A stretch of DNA of 49,039 nucleotides from Bacteroidia bacterium (GCA_030430845.1 JAUIKE010000046.1:1-49039); one strand, 5' to 3'; positions 16,562 to 24,707 are shown, numbered from the stretch's first letter. The notes: generated by a model from the letters alone, not told the origin. Program-made: numbers and translations.

Positions 16562-17700
16562 AAAATACACCCAAAAAGGTGGTCATCATAGGTAGTGCAT
16601 ATCCTCTGCGCGGAGGCCTCGCTTCTTTTAACGAGCGCCTGGCAAGGGCCTTCCAGGAACAAGGAAATGACGTGATCATCTATACCTTTACCCTGCAGTA
16701 TCCAGGATTTTTATTTCCCGGGAAAACTCAGTATTCCTCCGATCCTGCCCCAGAAGACCTGAATATAGTCGTTGAGGTCAATTCCATTAATCCTTTTAAT
16801 TGGCTCAAAGTAGGCCGGCAAATCCGAAAACTTCAGCCGGATCTGCTGATCTCCAAATTCTGGTTGCCTTTTATGGGCCCCTGCCTGGGAACCATCCTTC
16901 GGCGTGGCAAAGTTAAACAAACTAAGGTGGTTTCGGTCATCGATAACATCATCCCGCATGAAAAACGGCCGGGCGATTTTATCCTGGCCAAATACTTTGT
17001 CAAAGCCGTCGACGCTTTTGTGGTGATGTCCCGCTCAGTGGAAAAGGATATGGAGAAATTTGTGGACCAACAGCCCGTTCGTTACATCCCGCATCCGATT
17101 TATGATAATTATGGGGAAATAACGCCCAGAACGGAGGCCTTAGAGCACCTGAACTTATCACCCGATATTTCCTACATCTTGTTTTTTGGCTTCATCCGGG
17201 ATTACAAAGGATTGGATCTGTTATTGGAAGCCATGGCCGATGAGCGTATAAAAGCGCTGGGGATCAAACTGATCGTAGCCGGCGAATACTACGCCAATGA
17301 GGAGAAATACCTGAATCTGATCCAAGAATTGGGCATTGCAGACCAACTTGAACTAAGAACGGATTTCATTCCCAATAGCGAAGTGCGCTTCTATTTCGGA
17401 GCAGCGGATATGGTCGTCCAGCCTTATAAATCCGCGACTCAGAGTGGTATTTCTCAATTGGCTTACCATTTTGAAAAACCCATGCTCGTCACCAGGGTAG
17501 GAGGTTTACCCGAGATCGTGGAGGATGGAGTAGCTGGTTATGTAGTAGAGGTAGATAAAAATAAAATTGTAGAAGCCATTCTCGATTTTTATCAAAATAA
17601 GAAAGAACAGCAATTGACAGAAGGGGTGCGGGAGGCCAAATCCAGGTTCTCCTGGGAAAACCTGGTTAATGGCATAAATACATTTTTTTATGATAATTAG
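16558..17700 (+). CDS. GT4-family glycosyltransferase
   Basis: A 380-residue GT-B enzyme. The N-terminal GSAYPLRGGLASFNERLARAF loop is acceptor-side, and the C-terminal half carries the donor-nucleotide motif: FFGFIRDYKGLDLLLEAM followed by PYKSATQSGISQLAYHFEKP and GGLPEIVEDG. The proposed start is TTG at 16558, overlapping the preceding stop by 4 bases (ttga); no better ATG lies before the conserved VVIIGSAYP strand. Retaining glycosyltransferases of this family transfer sugars from nucleotide donors to growing glycans in the cytoplasm. The gene overlaps hddA by 11 bp, so this transferase may use the heptose made by the next four genes, though the donor is not provable here. Confidence 0.88.
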   Translation: MKNTPKKVVIIGSAYPLRGGLASFNERLARAFQEQGNDVIIYTFTLQYPGFLFPGKTQYSSDPAPEDLNIVVEVNSINPFNWLKVGRQIRKLQPDLLISKFWLPFMGPCLGTILRRGKVKQTKVVSVIDNIIPHEKRPGDFILAKYFVKAVDAFVVMSRSVEKDMEKFVDQQPVRYIPHPIYDNYGEITPRTEALEHLNLSPDISYILFFGFIRDYKGLDLLLEAMADERIKALGIKLIVAGEYYANEEKYLNLIQELGIADQLELRTDFIPNSEVRFYFGAADMVVQPYKSATQSGISQLAYHFEKPMLVTRVGGLPEIVEDGVAGYVVEVDKNKIVEAILDFYQNKKEQQLTEGVREAKSRFSWENLVNGINTFFYDN

Positions 17701-18712
17701 AGCAAAAGCTCCACTTCGTATAGGCTTGGCCGGCGGTGGCACGGATGTGAGTCCTTACTCGGACCTTTATGGAGGCGCTATCCTGAACGCCACCATCAGT
17801 CTGCATGCCTACGCTACCATTGAACCGCTGAATAACGGCAAGATCATCTTCGATGCCATAGACCTGGGCGAGCAATTAGAGCTGGATGCTACGGAAGAAC
17901 TGCCCATTAACGGGAAACTCGACCTGCTCAAGGGGGTATACAACCGCATCGTAAAGGATTTTGTCAAAAAGCCCTTGTCCTTTAAACTGACGACTTATGT
18001 TGATGCACCCAAAGGTTCGGGTATGGGGGCCTCCTCTACCATTACCGTGGCGATCATTGGTGCGTTTGCCGAATGGCTCAACCTTCCGTTGGGCGAATAT
18101 GATCTGGCTCACCTGGCCTTCGAGATCGAACGGATCGACCTGGCCATGGCTGGAGGCAAACAGGATCAATACGCCGCCACTTTCGGCGGCTTTAATTTTA
18201 TGGAGTTTTATGCCAATGACAAAGTGATCGTTAATCCCTTGCGGATAAAACCCGAGTATGTAAGCGAAATGGAGTTTAGCATCATCCTTTATTATACCGG
18301 TACGAGTCGCTTGTCAGCCAAGATCATTGAACAACAATCTTCCAATTTTTCCAAAAAATCGGAAAAATCCCTGGAAGCGGCGCATAAGCTAAAAGAACAA
18401 GCCGTCCGAATGAAGGAAGCCTTGCTGACCGGTCAGTTGGACACCCTGGGGGATATTTTGGATTTTGGATGGCACTATAAAAAACAAACCGCCTCGAATA
18501 TCTCCAACCCGGTTATAGACGAGTTGTACGAGGCTGCCAAAAAAGCCGGCGCTACCGGTGGTAAAATATCCGGTGCCGGCGGTGGCGGATTCATGATGAT
18601 CTATGCGCCTAATAACACCAAATACAAAGTTCAAAAAGTACTGGAAGGCTTTGGCGGACAGATCTTCCATTTCTCGTTTTGCCCAACGGGCCTCAGAAGC
18701 TGGAAGCTCTAA
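17690..18712 (+). CDS. hddA: D-glycero-alpha-D-manno-heptose 7-phosphate kinase
   Basis: A 340-residue GHMP-family kinase. It opens with RAKAPLRIGLAGGGTDVSPY, typical of HddA, and has the ATP-binding loop PKGSGMGASSTITVAIIGA near residue 105 and the C-terminal SGAGGGGFMMIYAP motif. HddA phosphorylates heptose 7-phosphate at C1 to give the alpha-1,7-bisphosphate, the branch leading to GDP-heptose rather than ADP-heptose. The related fucose kinases share the fold, but gmhA, hddC and gmhB immediately downstream settle the assignment. The ATG at 17690 lies inside the end of the GT4 gene. Confidence 0.92.
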   Translation: MIIRAKAPLRIGLAGGGTDVSPYSDLYGGAILNATISLHAYATIEPLNNGKIIFDAIDLGEQLELDATEELPINGKLDLLKGVYNRIVKDFVKKPLSFKLTTYVDAPKGSGMGASSTITVAIIGAFAEWLNLPLGEYDLAHLAFEIERIDLAMAGGKQDQYAATFGGFNFMEFYANDKVIVNPLRIKPEYVSEMEFSIILYYTGTSRLSAKIIEQQSSNFSKKSEKSLEAAHKLKEQAVRMKEALLTGQLDTLGDILDFGWHYKKQTASNISNPVIDELYEAAKKAGATGGKISGAGGGGFMMIYAPNNTKYKVQKVLEGFGGQIFHFSFCPTGLRSWKL

Positions 18713-18742
18713 AAACACCCTAGCTTTTCATCAATAAGCATA

Positions 18743-18805
18743 CCCAAAACCCAAAACCCAAAACCCAAAACCCAGAACCCAGAACTCAGAACCCAGAACT
18801 CAAAA
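18743..18805 (+). repeat. Nine tandem 7-bp units (cccaaaa/cccagaa)
   Basis: Four perfect cccaaaa units are followed by cccagaa, cccagaa, ctcagaa, cccagaa and ctcaaaa, 63 bp in all. The tract fills most of the gap between hddA and gmhA and ends 11 bp before the gmhA ATG. Being untranslated, copy-number change would alter leader length and spacing rather than reading frame. Confidence 0.9.
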
Positions 18806-18816
18806 CCAACAACACA

Positions 18817-19389
18817 ATGAACCAACGAATTAAAGATATCATCCAAAACAGCATCAGCGTCAAAGAACAACTGCTGGCCGATACCTCCCTGCTCGATCGT
18901 ATTCAACGGACTGTCGACCTGTGTATCATTGCATTCAAAACAGATAAGAAAGTGCTGTTTTGCGGAAACGGCGGCAGCGCAGCCGATGCACAACACCTGG
19001 CCGCCGAATTTTCCGGCCGCTTTTATAAAGATCGCGAACCGCTTTTTTCTGAAGCTCTGCACGTTAACACCTCCTATCTGACCGCTGTGGCCAATGACTA
19101 TTCCTATGACGACATTTATGCAAGAGCCATTAAAGCCAAAGGGCGTAAAGGAGATGTATTGTTCGGTATTTCAACCTCCGGCAATTCCGGGAACATCCTC
19201 AAAGCCATGGAGGAGGCCAAAAACAGGGGTATGATCACCATCGGCTTCACAGGAGAAAGTGGAGGTAAGATGAGAGATCTATGTGATGTTCTACTCAATA
19301 TGCCTTCTTCTGATACCCCTCGCATCCAGGAGTCCCACATTATGGTCGGGCACATCATCTGCGAACTGGTAGAAGAAGCTTTATTTTAA
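18817..19389 (+). CDS. gmhA: Sedoheptulose-7-phosphate isomerase
   Basis: A 190-residue SIS-domain protein, normal for GmhA. It converts sedoheptulose 7-phosphate to D-glycero-D-manno-heptose 7-phosphate, the first heptose step, as a cytoplasmic tetramer. The phosphosugar-binding motif CGNGGSAADAQHLAAEFSGRF, the SGNSGNILKAM loop and the C-terminal HIICELVEEALF with metal and catalytic residues are all present. The gene is preceded by the 7-bp tandem tract and followed by a long hairpin before hddC, so its output may be set separately from its neighbours. Confidence 0.95.
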   Translation: MNQRIKDIIQNSISVKEQLLADTSLLDRIQRTVDLCIIAFKTDKKVLFCGNGGSAADAQHLAAEFSGRFYKDREPLFSEALHVNTSYLTAVANDYSYDDIYARAIKAKGRKGDVLFGISTSGNSGNILKAMEEAKNRGMITIGFTGESGGKMRDLCDVLLNMPSSDTPRIQESHIMVGHIICELVEEALF

Positions 19390-19392
19390 AAA

Positions 19393-19449
19393 AAAGGGAG
19401 GTAGGGGGATGTAATGCCCGACGGCCATTACATCCCCCTACCTCCCTTT
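19393..19449 (+). promoter_or_regulatory. Long hairpin between gmhA and hddC
   Basis: The arms (about 19393-19416 and 19427-19449) pair almost perfectly, giving a stem of roughly 23-24 bp with one bulged C and apex GCC-cgac-GGC. It starts 4 bp after the gmhA stop and ends 11 bp before the hddC ATG. A T-rich run (aattttatt) follows. It could end most transcripts after gmhA, protect its mRNA 3' end, or hinder hddC translation. Confidence 0.75.
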
Positions 19450-19460
19450 AATTTTATTGT

Positions 19461-20186
19461 ATGATAACAACAGCCATTATCCTGGCAGGCGGCTTCGGTA
19501 CTCGTCTGCAATCGGTCGTTTCTGAAGTGCCTAAGCCAATGGCTCCCGTGGCAGGACACCCCTTCCTGGAGTACCTACTGGCCTATGCCCGTAAGCAAGG
19601 CATTCAAAAGGCCGTATTGTCAGTAGGGTATAAGTATGAGGTGATTGAAAAACACTTTGGGGCGGAATGGAGAGGCCTGGACATCGAATATGCCGTTGAG
19701 CGAAGTCCCCTTGGCACCGGCGGAGCGATCTGGAATGCTTTAAGCTTTTGTGATCATGAAACTGTTGTAGTCCTCAATGGAGATTCTCTTTTTGAGGTTG
19801 ATATTCCTTCATTATATAAGGTAAAGCAGCAAAAAAAGGCTGACATGGTTTTATCCTTAAGGGCGATGGAAAATTTTGACAGATATGGTGTAGTGGAGGT
19901 CAACAAAGAAGGGAGAATCCTGGAATTTAAAGAAAAAACCTTCCGTGAAGCCGGGCTGATCAATGGAGGCGTATATTGTTTTGATACGGAATGGGCGCTA
20001 GGGCTCGGTCTTTCCGGGCGGTTTTCTTTTGAAAAAGCAGTGCTGGAGCAAGAGCTAAGCAGCAGTAATTTCTACGGATATATTTCTGATGGCTATTTTA
20101 TCGATATTGGAATCCCGGAAGATTATGACCGGGCTCAAATCACCTTTAAAGAAAAACTATCTTGGCTGAACTCAAAAAAATACTAA
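19461..20186 (+). CDS. hddC: D-glycero-alpha-D-manno-heptose 1-phosphate guanylyltransferase
   Basis: A 241-residue nucleotidyltransferase. The N-terminal LAGGFGTRLQSVVSEVPKPMAPV is the nucleotide-binding loop, VVLNGDSLFEVD holds the metal-binding aspartate, and GTGGAIWNAL and LINGGVYCFD are typical of HddC/RmlA-like enzymes. It joins heptose 1-phosphate to GTP to give GDP-heptose, the last step. The close genes gmhA, gmhB and hddA favour HddC over a mannose or glucose transferase of the same fold. It overlaps gmhB by 25 bp. Confidence 0.9.
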   Translation: MITTAIILAGGFGTRLQSVVSEVPKPMAPVAGHPFLEYLLAYARKQGIQKAVLSVGYKYEVIEKHFGAEWRGLDIEYAVERSPLGTGGAIWNALSFCDHETVVVLNGDSLFEVDIPSLYKVKQQKKADMVLSLRAMENFDRYGVVEVNKEGRILEFKEKTFREAGLINGGVYCFDTEWALGLGLSGRFSFEKAVLEQELSSSNFYGYISDGYFIDIGIPEDYDRAQITFKEKLSWLNSKKY

Positions 20187-20743
20187 ATATCAATACTACC
20201 TGGACGCTCTTTCTCGACAGAGACGGGGTCATCAACAGGCGCCTGAAGGATGATTATGTGAAAAACTGGGCGGAATTTCAATTCATGGAAGGAGTACTGG
20301 AAGCACTGCCTGAATTGGCCGCCATCTTCGGCCGCATCATCGTTGTGACGAACCAGCAAGGGGTAGGGAAGGGGCTCATGAACTCTAAGCAACTAGATAC
20401 TATCCACGAAAAAATGAAGCAGGCAGTGGAACAGGCAGGAGGGCGCATTGACCTGATCCTGACTTGCCCGGACTTATCTTCAAAGAAGCCTAATTGTCGC
20501 AAACCCAATCCGGATATGGGCCATTGGGCAAAAGAACAGTTTCCTGAGATAGATTTTAAGCGCTCTGTAATGGTTGGGGATTCCATAACGGATATTCAGT
20601 TTGGAGAAAACCTGGGCATGACCACCATTTGGGTTCGAGGTAAAGAGGATGAATATCACCGCTTAAGAAAACTGGATGGAAAAATCCGCATCGATTATCG
20701 GCTGAGTGGATTAGCTCACCTTACTCAAATACTATCTCAGTAG
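20162..20743 (+). CDS. gmhB: Heptose 1,7-bisphosphate 7-phosphatase
   Basis: A 193-residue HAD-IIIA phosphatase. FLDRDGVINRR holds the nucleophile and acid aspartates, VVTNQQGVGKG is motif II, and MVGDSITDIQFG is motif IV. It removes the C7 phosphate from heptose 1,7-bisphosphate. The zinc loop appears shortened: only two cysteines are seen (TCPDLSSKKPNCRKP), whereas the Escherichia coli enzyme has a Cys-His-Cys-Cys site. The best start is TTG at 20162, inside hddC, because no ATG precedes the catalytic motif; this start is moderately certain. Its 3' end overlaps the convergent Smr gene by 23 bp. Confidence 0.88.
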   Translation: MAELKKILNINTTWTLFLDRDGVINRRLKDDYVKNWAEFQFMEGVLEALPELAAIFGRIIVVTNQQGVGKGLMNSKQLDTIHEKMKQAVEQAGGRIDLILTCPDLSSKKPNCRKPNPDMGHWAKEQFPEIDFKRSVMVGDSITDIQFGENLGMTTIWVRGKEDEYHRLRKLDGKIRIDYRLSGLAHLTQILSQ

Positions 20744-21767
20744 CGCCATAGCCGTAACGAGGGTGAAACTCATTTTTAAAGGTTTTAATGTGGTCCATTT
20801 GCAAAAGCCGGGAGGCAATTTCATTTCTCAGCTTACCTTTTCCAACACCATGGATCACAAAAACCCGGTCGACTCCCAAGCGGATGGCCTTCGAGATGTA
20901 TTGTTCGAAATGAAATAATTGAACCCTTATGATTTCGGGATTAGTCAGTTTTTGATGGTCCTTGATCAGATGCTCAATGTGCAGATCCAATTCGGGTTCA
21001 AACTCTGCAAATTCCATAACATCCATAGGAAAGCGCTCCTGAATATTGTTCCACTGGACAATCGGACGGGCATTGCGTTTGGTATAAGTTTGAAGGTCTT
21101 CATCTTTTCCTTTAGAGGGAGGTTTCAATTGATCAAACAGGCGGAAAAGATGTACCTGCTTGTTCAGTAAGGGGGCCATGGTCGTTTTTTTGAAAAATTG
21201 TTTGGGTTTGATCCTCAAAGATTTGTGGAGCCTGGCTTCCGTACCGGCTGTCGTCACCCGCCAGCATTCTACTTCAAAAACCGGATGATCATTCAGCTGA
21301 TCGAATAATAATTCACCTACTTCGTACACGGCCATGGTACCGATTTTACCGTTGAAGCGCTGATCCACCCGATTTTTGAGTTTTAAGGTGAGGGTAAAAA
21401 GAGCTTCGTCCTTGGTGTCATTGATCAGGTAGATCTTATAGCGTTCTGCATGGGCGTCCAGCTTCAAAATAGGGTCAAAGGCGAGTTGGAGCCCCTTGGA
21501 CTTTAAAATGGCATATTGGATGTTAGGCTCCGGTATATCCGGTACGGCTAGTTTTTGGGCTTTTTTCCCGGGCACGATCTTGGCTTTTATCGAGGGCGAT
21601 TCGTCGATTTGATCTTCTGCCCGGATCAGATCATCCAGGAAAGCAGGGATTTCCATCTCTACCTGATCCAAAAGCACATTCACCATACCATTATCTAACA
21701 GGGCCGTTACGACGCCCGTGTCATTGGTATTGATGAATTTCACTCTGGTTCCGATCGAAAAAAGCAT
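20721..21767 (-). CDS. DUF2027 and Smr-domain protein
   Basis: A 348-residue cytoplasmic protein. The N-terminal part (about 1-230) matches the DUF2027 plan of Bacteroidota: a small beta domain (VKFINTNDTGVVTALLDNGMVNVLLD) and a beta-rich middle. The C-terminal Smr domain has LDLHIEHL near residue 262, IHGVGKGKLRNEIASRLL near 304 and YGYGATEIVF at the end. Smr domains nick or bind nucleic acid and in some bacteria act in ribosome rescue or recombination; the role in this fusion is not known. It ends inside the 3' end of gmhB on the other strand. The methyltransferase gene is only 6 bp upstream, so it is probably the last gene of a three-gene unit. Confidence 0.88.
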   Translation of the reverse strand: MLFSIGTRVKFINTNDTGVVTALLDNGMVNVLLDQVEMEIPAFLDDLIRAEDQIDESPSIKAKIVPGKKAQKLAVPDIPEPNIQYAILKSKGLQLAFDPILKLDAHAERYKIYLINDTKDEALFTLTLKLKNRVDQRFNGKIGTMAVYEVGELLFDQLNDHPVFEVECWRVTTAGTEARLHKSLRIKPKQFFKKTTMAPLLNKQVHLFRLFDQLKPPSKGKDEDLQTYTKRNARPIVQWNNIQERFPMDVMEFAEFEPELDLHIEHLIKDHQKLTNPEIIRVQLFHFEQYISKAIRLGVDRVFVIHGVGKGKLRNEIASRLLQMDHIKTFKNEFHPRYGYGATEIVFE

Positions 21768-21773
21768 TTTCCG

Positions 21774-22406
21774 TTATTTTTTCATGGCAAAAATAATATG
21801 ATAATCAAAAATATAACCATTTTTTAGTTTTTCTGTTTGGACGATCTTAAATCCTGTCGCTTCCAACATTTTTTCATACTCCTTCAAGTCATACTGATGG
21901 GGATGCAATAAGTCGGCGGGAATGACTCGGAATAGGTATTTTGCAAGGTGCCATTTGTGGGCATCCACCGAGAGTGCCAGCCATTTATCAGAGGCGGTAG
22001 CCTCGCCTAGTTTTTTGATAGCCAAATGAATATCCTTGACGTGATTAATGGCATTGAGGCAAAAAACCAGGTCGTAGGCGGTCGGGGGATCGAATGCTTC
22101 AAGAGTCGTTTGTTGAAAGTGGGTGTTGGGATAATTTTTTCGGGAAAAATGCGGCAGTGTTTTTTCATATTGACTGATCAATGGATCAATGGCATCTACC
22201 TGATAATCTTGAAGAATGGTGAAAATACCTGCCGGTCCGCATCCAGCATCTAGGATCCGGGCTGAAGGTTCCGGAACAAAAGGACATACGGATAGAACCT
22301 TTTTCCAATAAGCCTTTTTTCGGCTCAAATAATCTTCTACCTCCTGCTTTTGGAGATAGCGCTGCCACCATCTGATTTCGAAATATTGCGCAATCTGCCA
22401 CTTCAT
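21774..22406 (-). CDS. Class I SAM-dependent methyltransferase
   Basis: A 210-residue protein with a Rossmann methyltransferase core: RILDAGCGPAGIFTIL (motif I) near residue 70, then VDAIDPL and YDLVFCLNAINHVKD for the later motifs. About 65 N-terminal residues are basic and aromatic and may hold the acceptor site. The UbiG/COQ5-like pattern fits small-molecule or lipid substrates, but the acceptor is unknown. Start and stop overlap the TPR gene by 4 bp (atga), so the two are translated together. Confidence 0.85.
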   Translation of the reverse strand: MKWQIAQYFEIRWWQRYLQKQEVEDYLSRKKAYWKKVLSVCPFVPEPSARILDAGCGPAGIFTILQDYQVDAIDPLISQYEKTLPHFSRKNYPNTHFQQTTLEAFDPPTAYDLVFCLNAINHVKDIHLAIKKLGEATASDKWLALSVDAHKWHLAKYLFRVIPADLLHPHQYDLKEYEKMLEATGFKIVQTEKLKNGYIFDYHIIFAMKK

Positions 22407-22720
22407 TCTTCCTCCAGGTTCATCTTGGCGCCGGCCAGTTCGCTAAGGGCATGAGGGTCTCCGACACGGCGGGCTACTTCCATGCCTTCTCTATAGGTTT
22501 GTAAGGCCATTGTCCAATCTTCGCGGCGCTCATAGAGCTTACCCAGGTGATAGTACAATCCCACATAATTAGGATCTTTTTTACGCAATTGCAGATACTG
22601 ATCCAAAGCATGATCTCCTTCCAATCGCTTCTCATATTCCTTGGCGATGGCGAATATAAGAAAAGAATCATCTGGACTTTCTGCCAGCAGTTCTTGTAAG
22701 GTTTGAAGCCGGTCACTCAT
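22403..22720 (-). CDS. Small tetratricopeptide-repeat protein
   Basis: A 105-residue all-helical protein with two to three TPR units: DDSFLIFAIAKEYEKRLEGDHALDQYLQLRKKDPNY followed by VGLYYHLGKLYERREDWTMALQTYREGMEVARR. There is no signal peptide. TPRs bind other proteins; the partner is unknown, but the 4-bp overlap with the methyltransferase suggests they act together. It is divergent from etfB. Confidence 0.82.
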   Translation of the reverse strand: MSDRLQTLQELLAESPDDSFLIFAIAKEYEKRLEGDHALDQYLQLRKKDPNYVGLYYHLGKLYERREDWTMALQTYREGMEVARRVGDPHALSELAGAKMNLEEE

Positions 22721-22756
22721 AGTTTTGTCAAATTGCTAGCGAATTTTCGCTACTCT

Positions 22757-22789
22757 TTTGATTTTTTGCTTGCAAAATAACTATATTTG
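22757..22789 (+). promoter_or_regulatory. Bacteroidota-type promoter for etfB-etfA
   Basis: TTTG at 22757-22760 and TAtaTTTG at 22782-22789 are separated by 21 bp, matching the Bacteroidota sigma-A consensus. The predicted transcript would have a leader of about 85 nt before the etfB ATG. Confidence 0.7.
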
Positions 22790-22882
22790 TGGCAAAATAA
22801 ACATTCCTTAGCAACGGCAAAACCTGAAGATAACAAAATCGAAGGTTAGCCATTTGTTTGACTTCAAATAAAACATTCCTTA

Positions 22883-23623
22883 ATGAAATTACTTGTTTGT
22901 ATCAGCAAGACTCCTGAAACTACCACCAAGATCGCACTTAACGAGGATGGAACGGCCTTCAAGACGGAAGGCGTTCAGTACATTATGAATCCTTATGATG
23001 AATGGTACGCCTTAGTTCGGGCCCTGGAATTAAAAGAAGCCGTCGGCGGAAGCGTAACAGCCGTTAATGTAGGTTCGGCCGGCAATGATACCATCATTCG
23101 CAAAGCTCTCGCTATAGGTGCCGACGACGCCGTTCGTATCAATGCAGAACCCCACAGTTCGTTGTACATTGCAAAACAGATTGCCGAATTCGCAAAGTCA
23201 GAAAACTTTGATATTATCTTTTTTGGAAAAGAAGCCATTGATTATAATGGTTCCGAGGTCGGAGCTATGGTGGCAGAATTCCTGGATATGCCTTTCATCT
23301 CGTATGCCAATAAGCTTGAAGTGGAAGGCAACACAGCTAAAGTGGCTCGTGAGATCGAGGGCGGAGTCGAAGTAGCCGAAGTTCAAACGCCTTTTGCCCT
23401 AAGTGCGGCTAAAGGCCTGGCCGAACAAAGAATCCCCAATATGCGCGGGATCATGATGGCTAAAAGAAAACCACTGAAAGTTGTAGAAGCAGTTGATTTT
23501 GAAGACCAGGCTAAAGCAGTGGCCTATGAGTTGCCGCCTCCCAAATCGGCAGTGAAGCTGATTGATCCCGATAATATGGAAGAACTGGTTCGCTTGCTCC
23601 ACGAGGAAGCTAAAGTTATTTAG
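22883..23623 (+). CDS. etfB: Electron transfer flavoprotein, beta subunit
   Basis: A 246-residue protein, normal for EtfB. The N-terminal KLLVCISKTPETT, YIMNPYDEWYALVRALELKE and AIGADDAVRI are family signatures, and the ANKLEVEGNTAKVAREIEGG region matches the AMP-binding and partner-docking part. With EtfA it carries electrons from acyl-CoA and related dehydrogenases to the ETF-quinone oxidoreductase. etfA follows after 68 bp, and a good promoter lies upstream. Confidence 0.95.
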   Translation: MKLLVCISKTPETTTKIALNEDGTAFKTEGVQYIMNPYDEWYALVRALELKEAVGGSVTAVNVGSAGNDTIIRKALAIGADDAVRINAEPHSSLYIAKQIAEFAKSENFDIIFFGKEAIDYNGSEVGAMVAEFLDMPFISYANKLEVEGNTAKVAREIEGGVEVAEVQTPFALSAAKGLAEQRIPNMRGIMMAKRKPLKVVEAVDFEDQAKAVAYELPPPKSAVKLIDPDNMEELVRLLHEEAKVI

Positions 23624-23691
23624 GGTATTGGGTAATGTGGGCAATAGCCGAGAAAAATTTTAATTAAAGAATAAAGAATAACCAAATAAAT

Positions 23692-24648
23692 ATGGTCTTA
23701 GTTTTTGCAGAACATCAAAACGGACAATTTAAAAAAGCAGCCTTCGAGGCTGTTACGTATGGATATAAAACAGCCCAACTAATGGGTACGGATTGCGCTG
23801 CTATTGTCTTAGGCGAAGCAGAGGAGGCCGGTATATTGGGAGCTTATGGAGCTTCAAAAGTATATCATGTCGCTGATCAGAGCCTGAATAAACTGGACAG
23901 CCAGGTCTATACCACTGTTCTGGCTGAAGCGATCTCCCAATTAGGGGCTACTGTCTGTATTATGACGCATACCTCAACCGGGAAGTCCATTCTCGGTCGA
24001 TTATCTGCACGTTTATCGGCAGGATCAGCAGCCGGAGTCAAAGAACTTCCGACAGTTTCCGACGGATTCAAAGTGAAAAAGGATGTTTTCTCCGGGAAAG
24101 CCATCGCAACGGTATCGATCACCTCTGATATCAAGCTTGTTTCTTTAATGGGCAATTCTCTACAACCTGAAAAGGTAGGAGATGCCGTCGAAACAGCCTC
24201 TTTGGAGGTAGCTATCCCCGAGTCCAAAGTGAAGGTCCTTAGCGTAGATCGCGTGGAAGGCACTACTCCGCTGCCGGAAGCTGAGTTAGTAGTATCCGGA
24301 GGCCGGGGCATGAAGGGACCTGAGAATTGGGGCGTACTGGAAGACCTGGCTGATGCATTAGGAGCGACGACTGCCTGCTCTCGCCCGGTAGCAGATACCG
24401 GCTGGCGGCCTCATCATGAGCATGTTGGACAAACGGGTATTGCCATCCGGCCTAATTTGTACATTGCCATGGGTATTTCAGGGGCCATTCAGCACCTGGC
24501 AGGCGTGAACAATTCTAAGACTATTGTCGTCATCAACAAAGACCCGGAAGCTCCTTTCTTCAAAGCAGCTGACTACGGCGTTGTGGCAGATTTGTTTGAG
24601 GTGGTACCGAAATTAACGGAAGCGGTAAAGAAATTTAAAGCTGAATAA
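23692..24648 (+). CDS. etfA: Electron transfer flavoprotein, alpha subunit
   Basis: A 318-residue protein of normal length. The C-terminal FAD domain is clear: SGGRGMKGPENWGVLEDLADALGA, then RPVADTGW, HVGQTGIAIRP, GISGAIQHLAG and INKDPEAPFFKAADYG. It binds the FAD that shuttles electrons and partners EtfB just upstream. The last codons and the stop form the left arm of the terminator hairpin. Confidence 0.95.
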   Translation: MVLVFAEHQNGQFKKAAFEAVTYGYKTAQLMGTDCAAIVLGEAEEAGILGAYGASKVYHVADQSLNKLDSQVYTTVLAEAISQLGATVCIMTHTSTGKSILGRLSARLSAGSAAGVKELPTVSDGFKVKKDVFSGKAIATVSITSDIKLVSLMGNSLQPEKVGDAVETASLEVAIPESKVKVLSVDRVEGTTPLPEAELVVSGGRGMKGPENWGVLEDLADALGATTACSRPVADTGWRPHHEHVGQTGIAIRPNLYIAMGISGAIQHLAGVNNSKTIVVINKDPEAPFFKAADYGVVADLFEVVPKLTEAVKKFKAE

Positions 24649-24693
24649 AAAAAATGGCCGCCTACAAGCGGCCATTTTTTATTCAGCTTTAAA
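24634..24693 (+). terminator. Terminator overlapping the end of etfA
   Basis: The left arm, 24634-24661, includes the last etfA codons and stop; the right arm, 24668-24693, pairs over 26 bp with a two-base bulge in an A-run. The loop is ctacaa and the apex GCCGC/GCGGC. Six T residues fall within the right arm. The coding end of etfA is thus repeated in reverse downstream. Confidence 0.85.
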
Positions 24694-24707
24694 CTTTAGA
24701 ATGATTT

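Noticed and set aside
17690..18712. L-fucose or galactose kinase
   Set aside because: The GHMP fold fits these too, but the direct neighbours gmhA, hddC and gmhB point to heptose 7-phosphate kinase.
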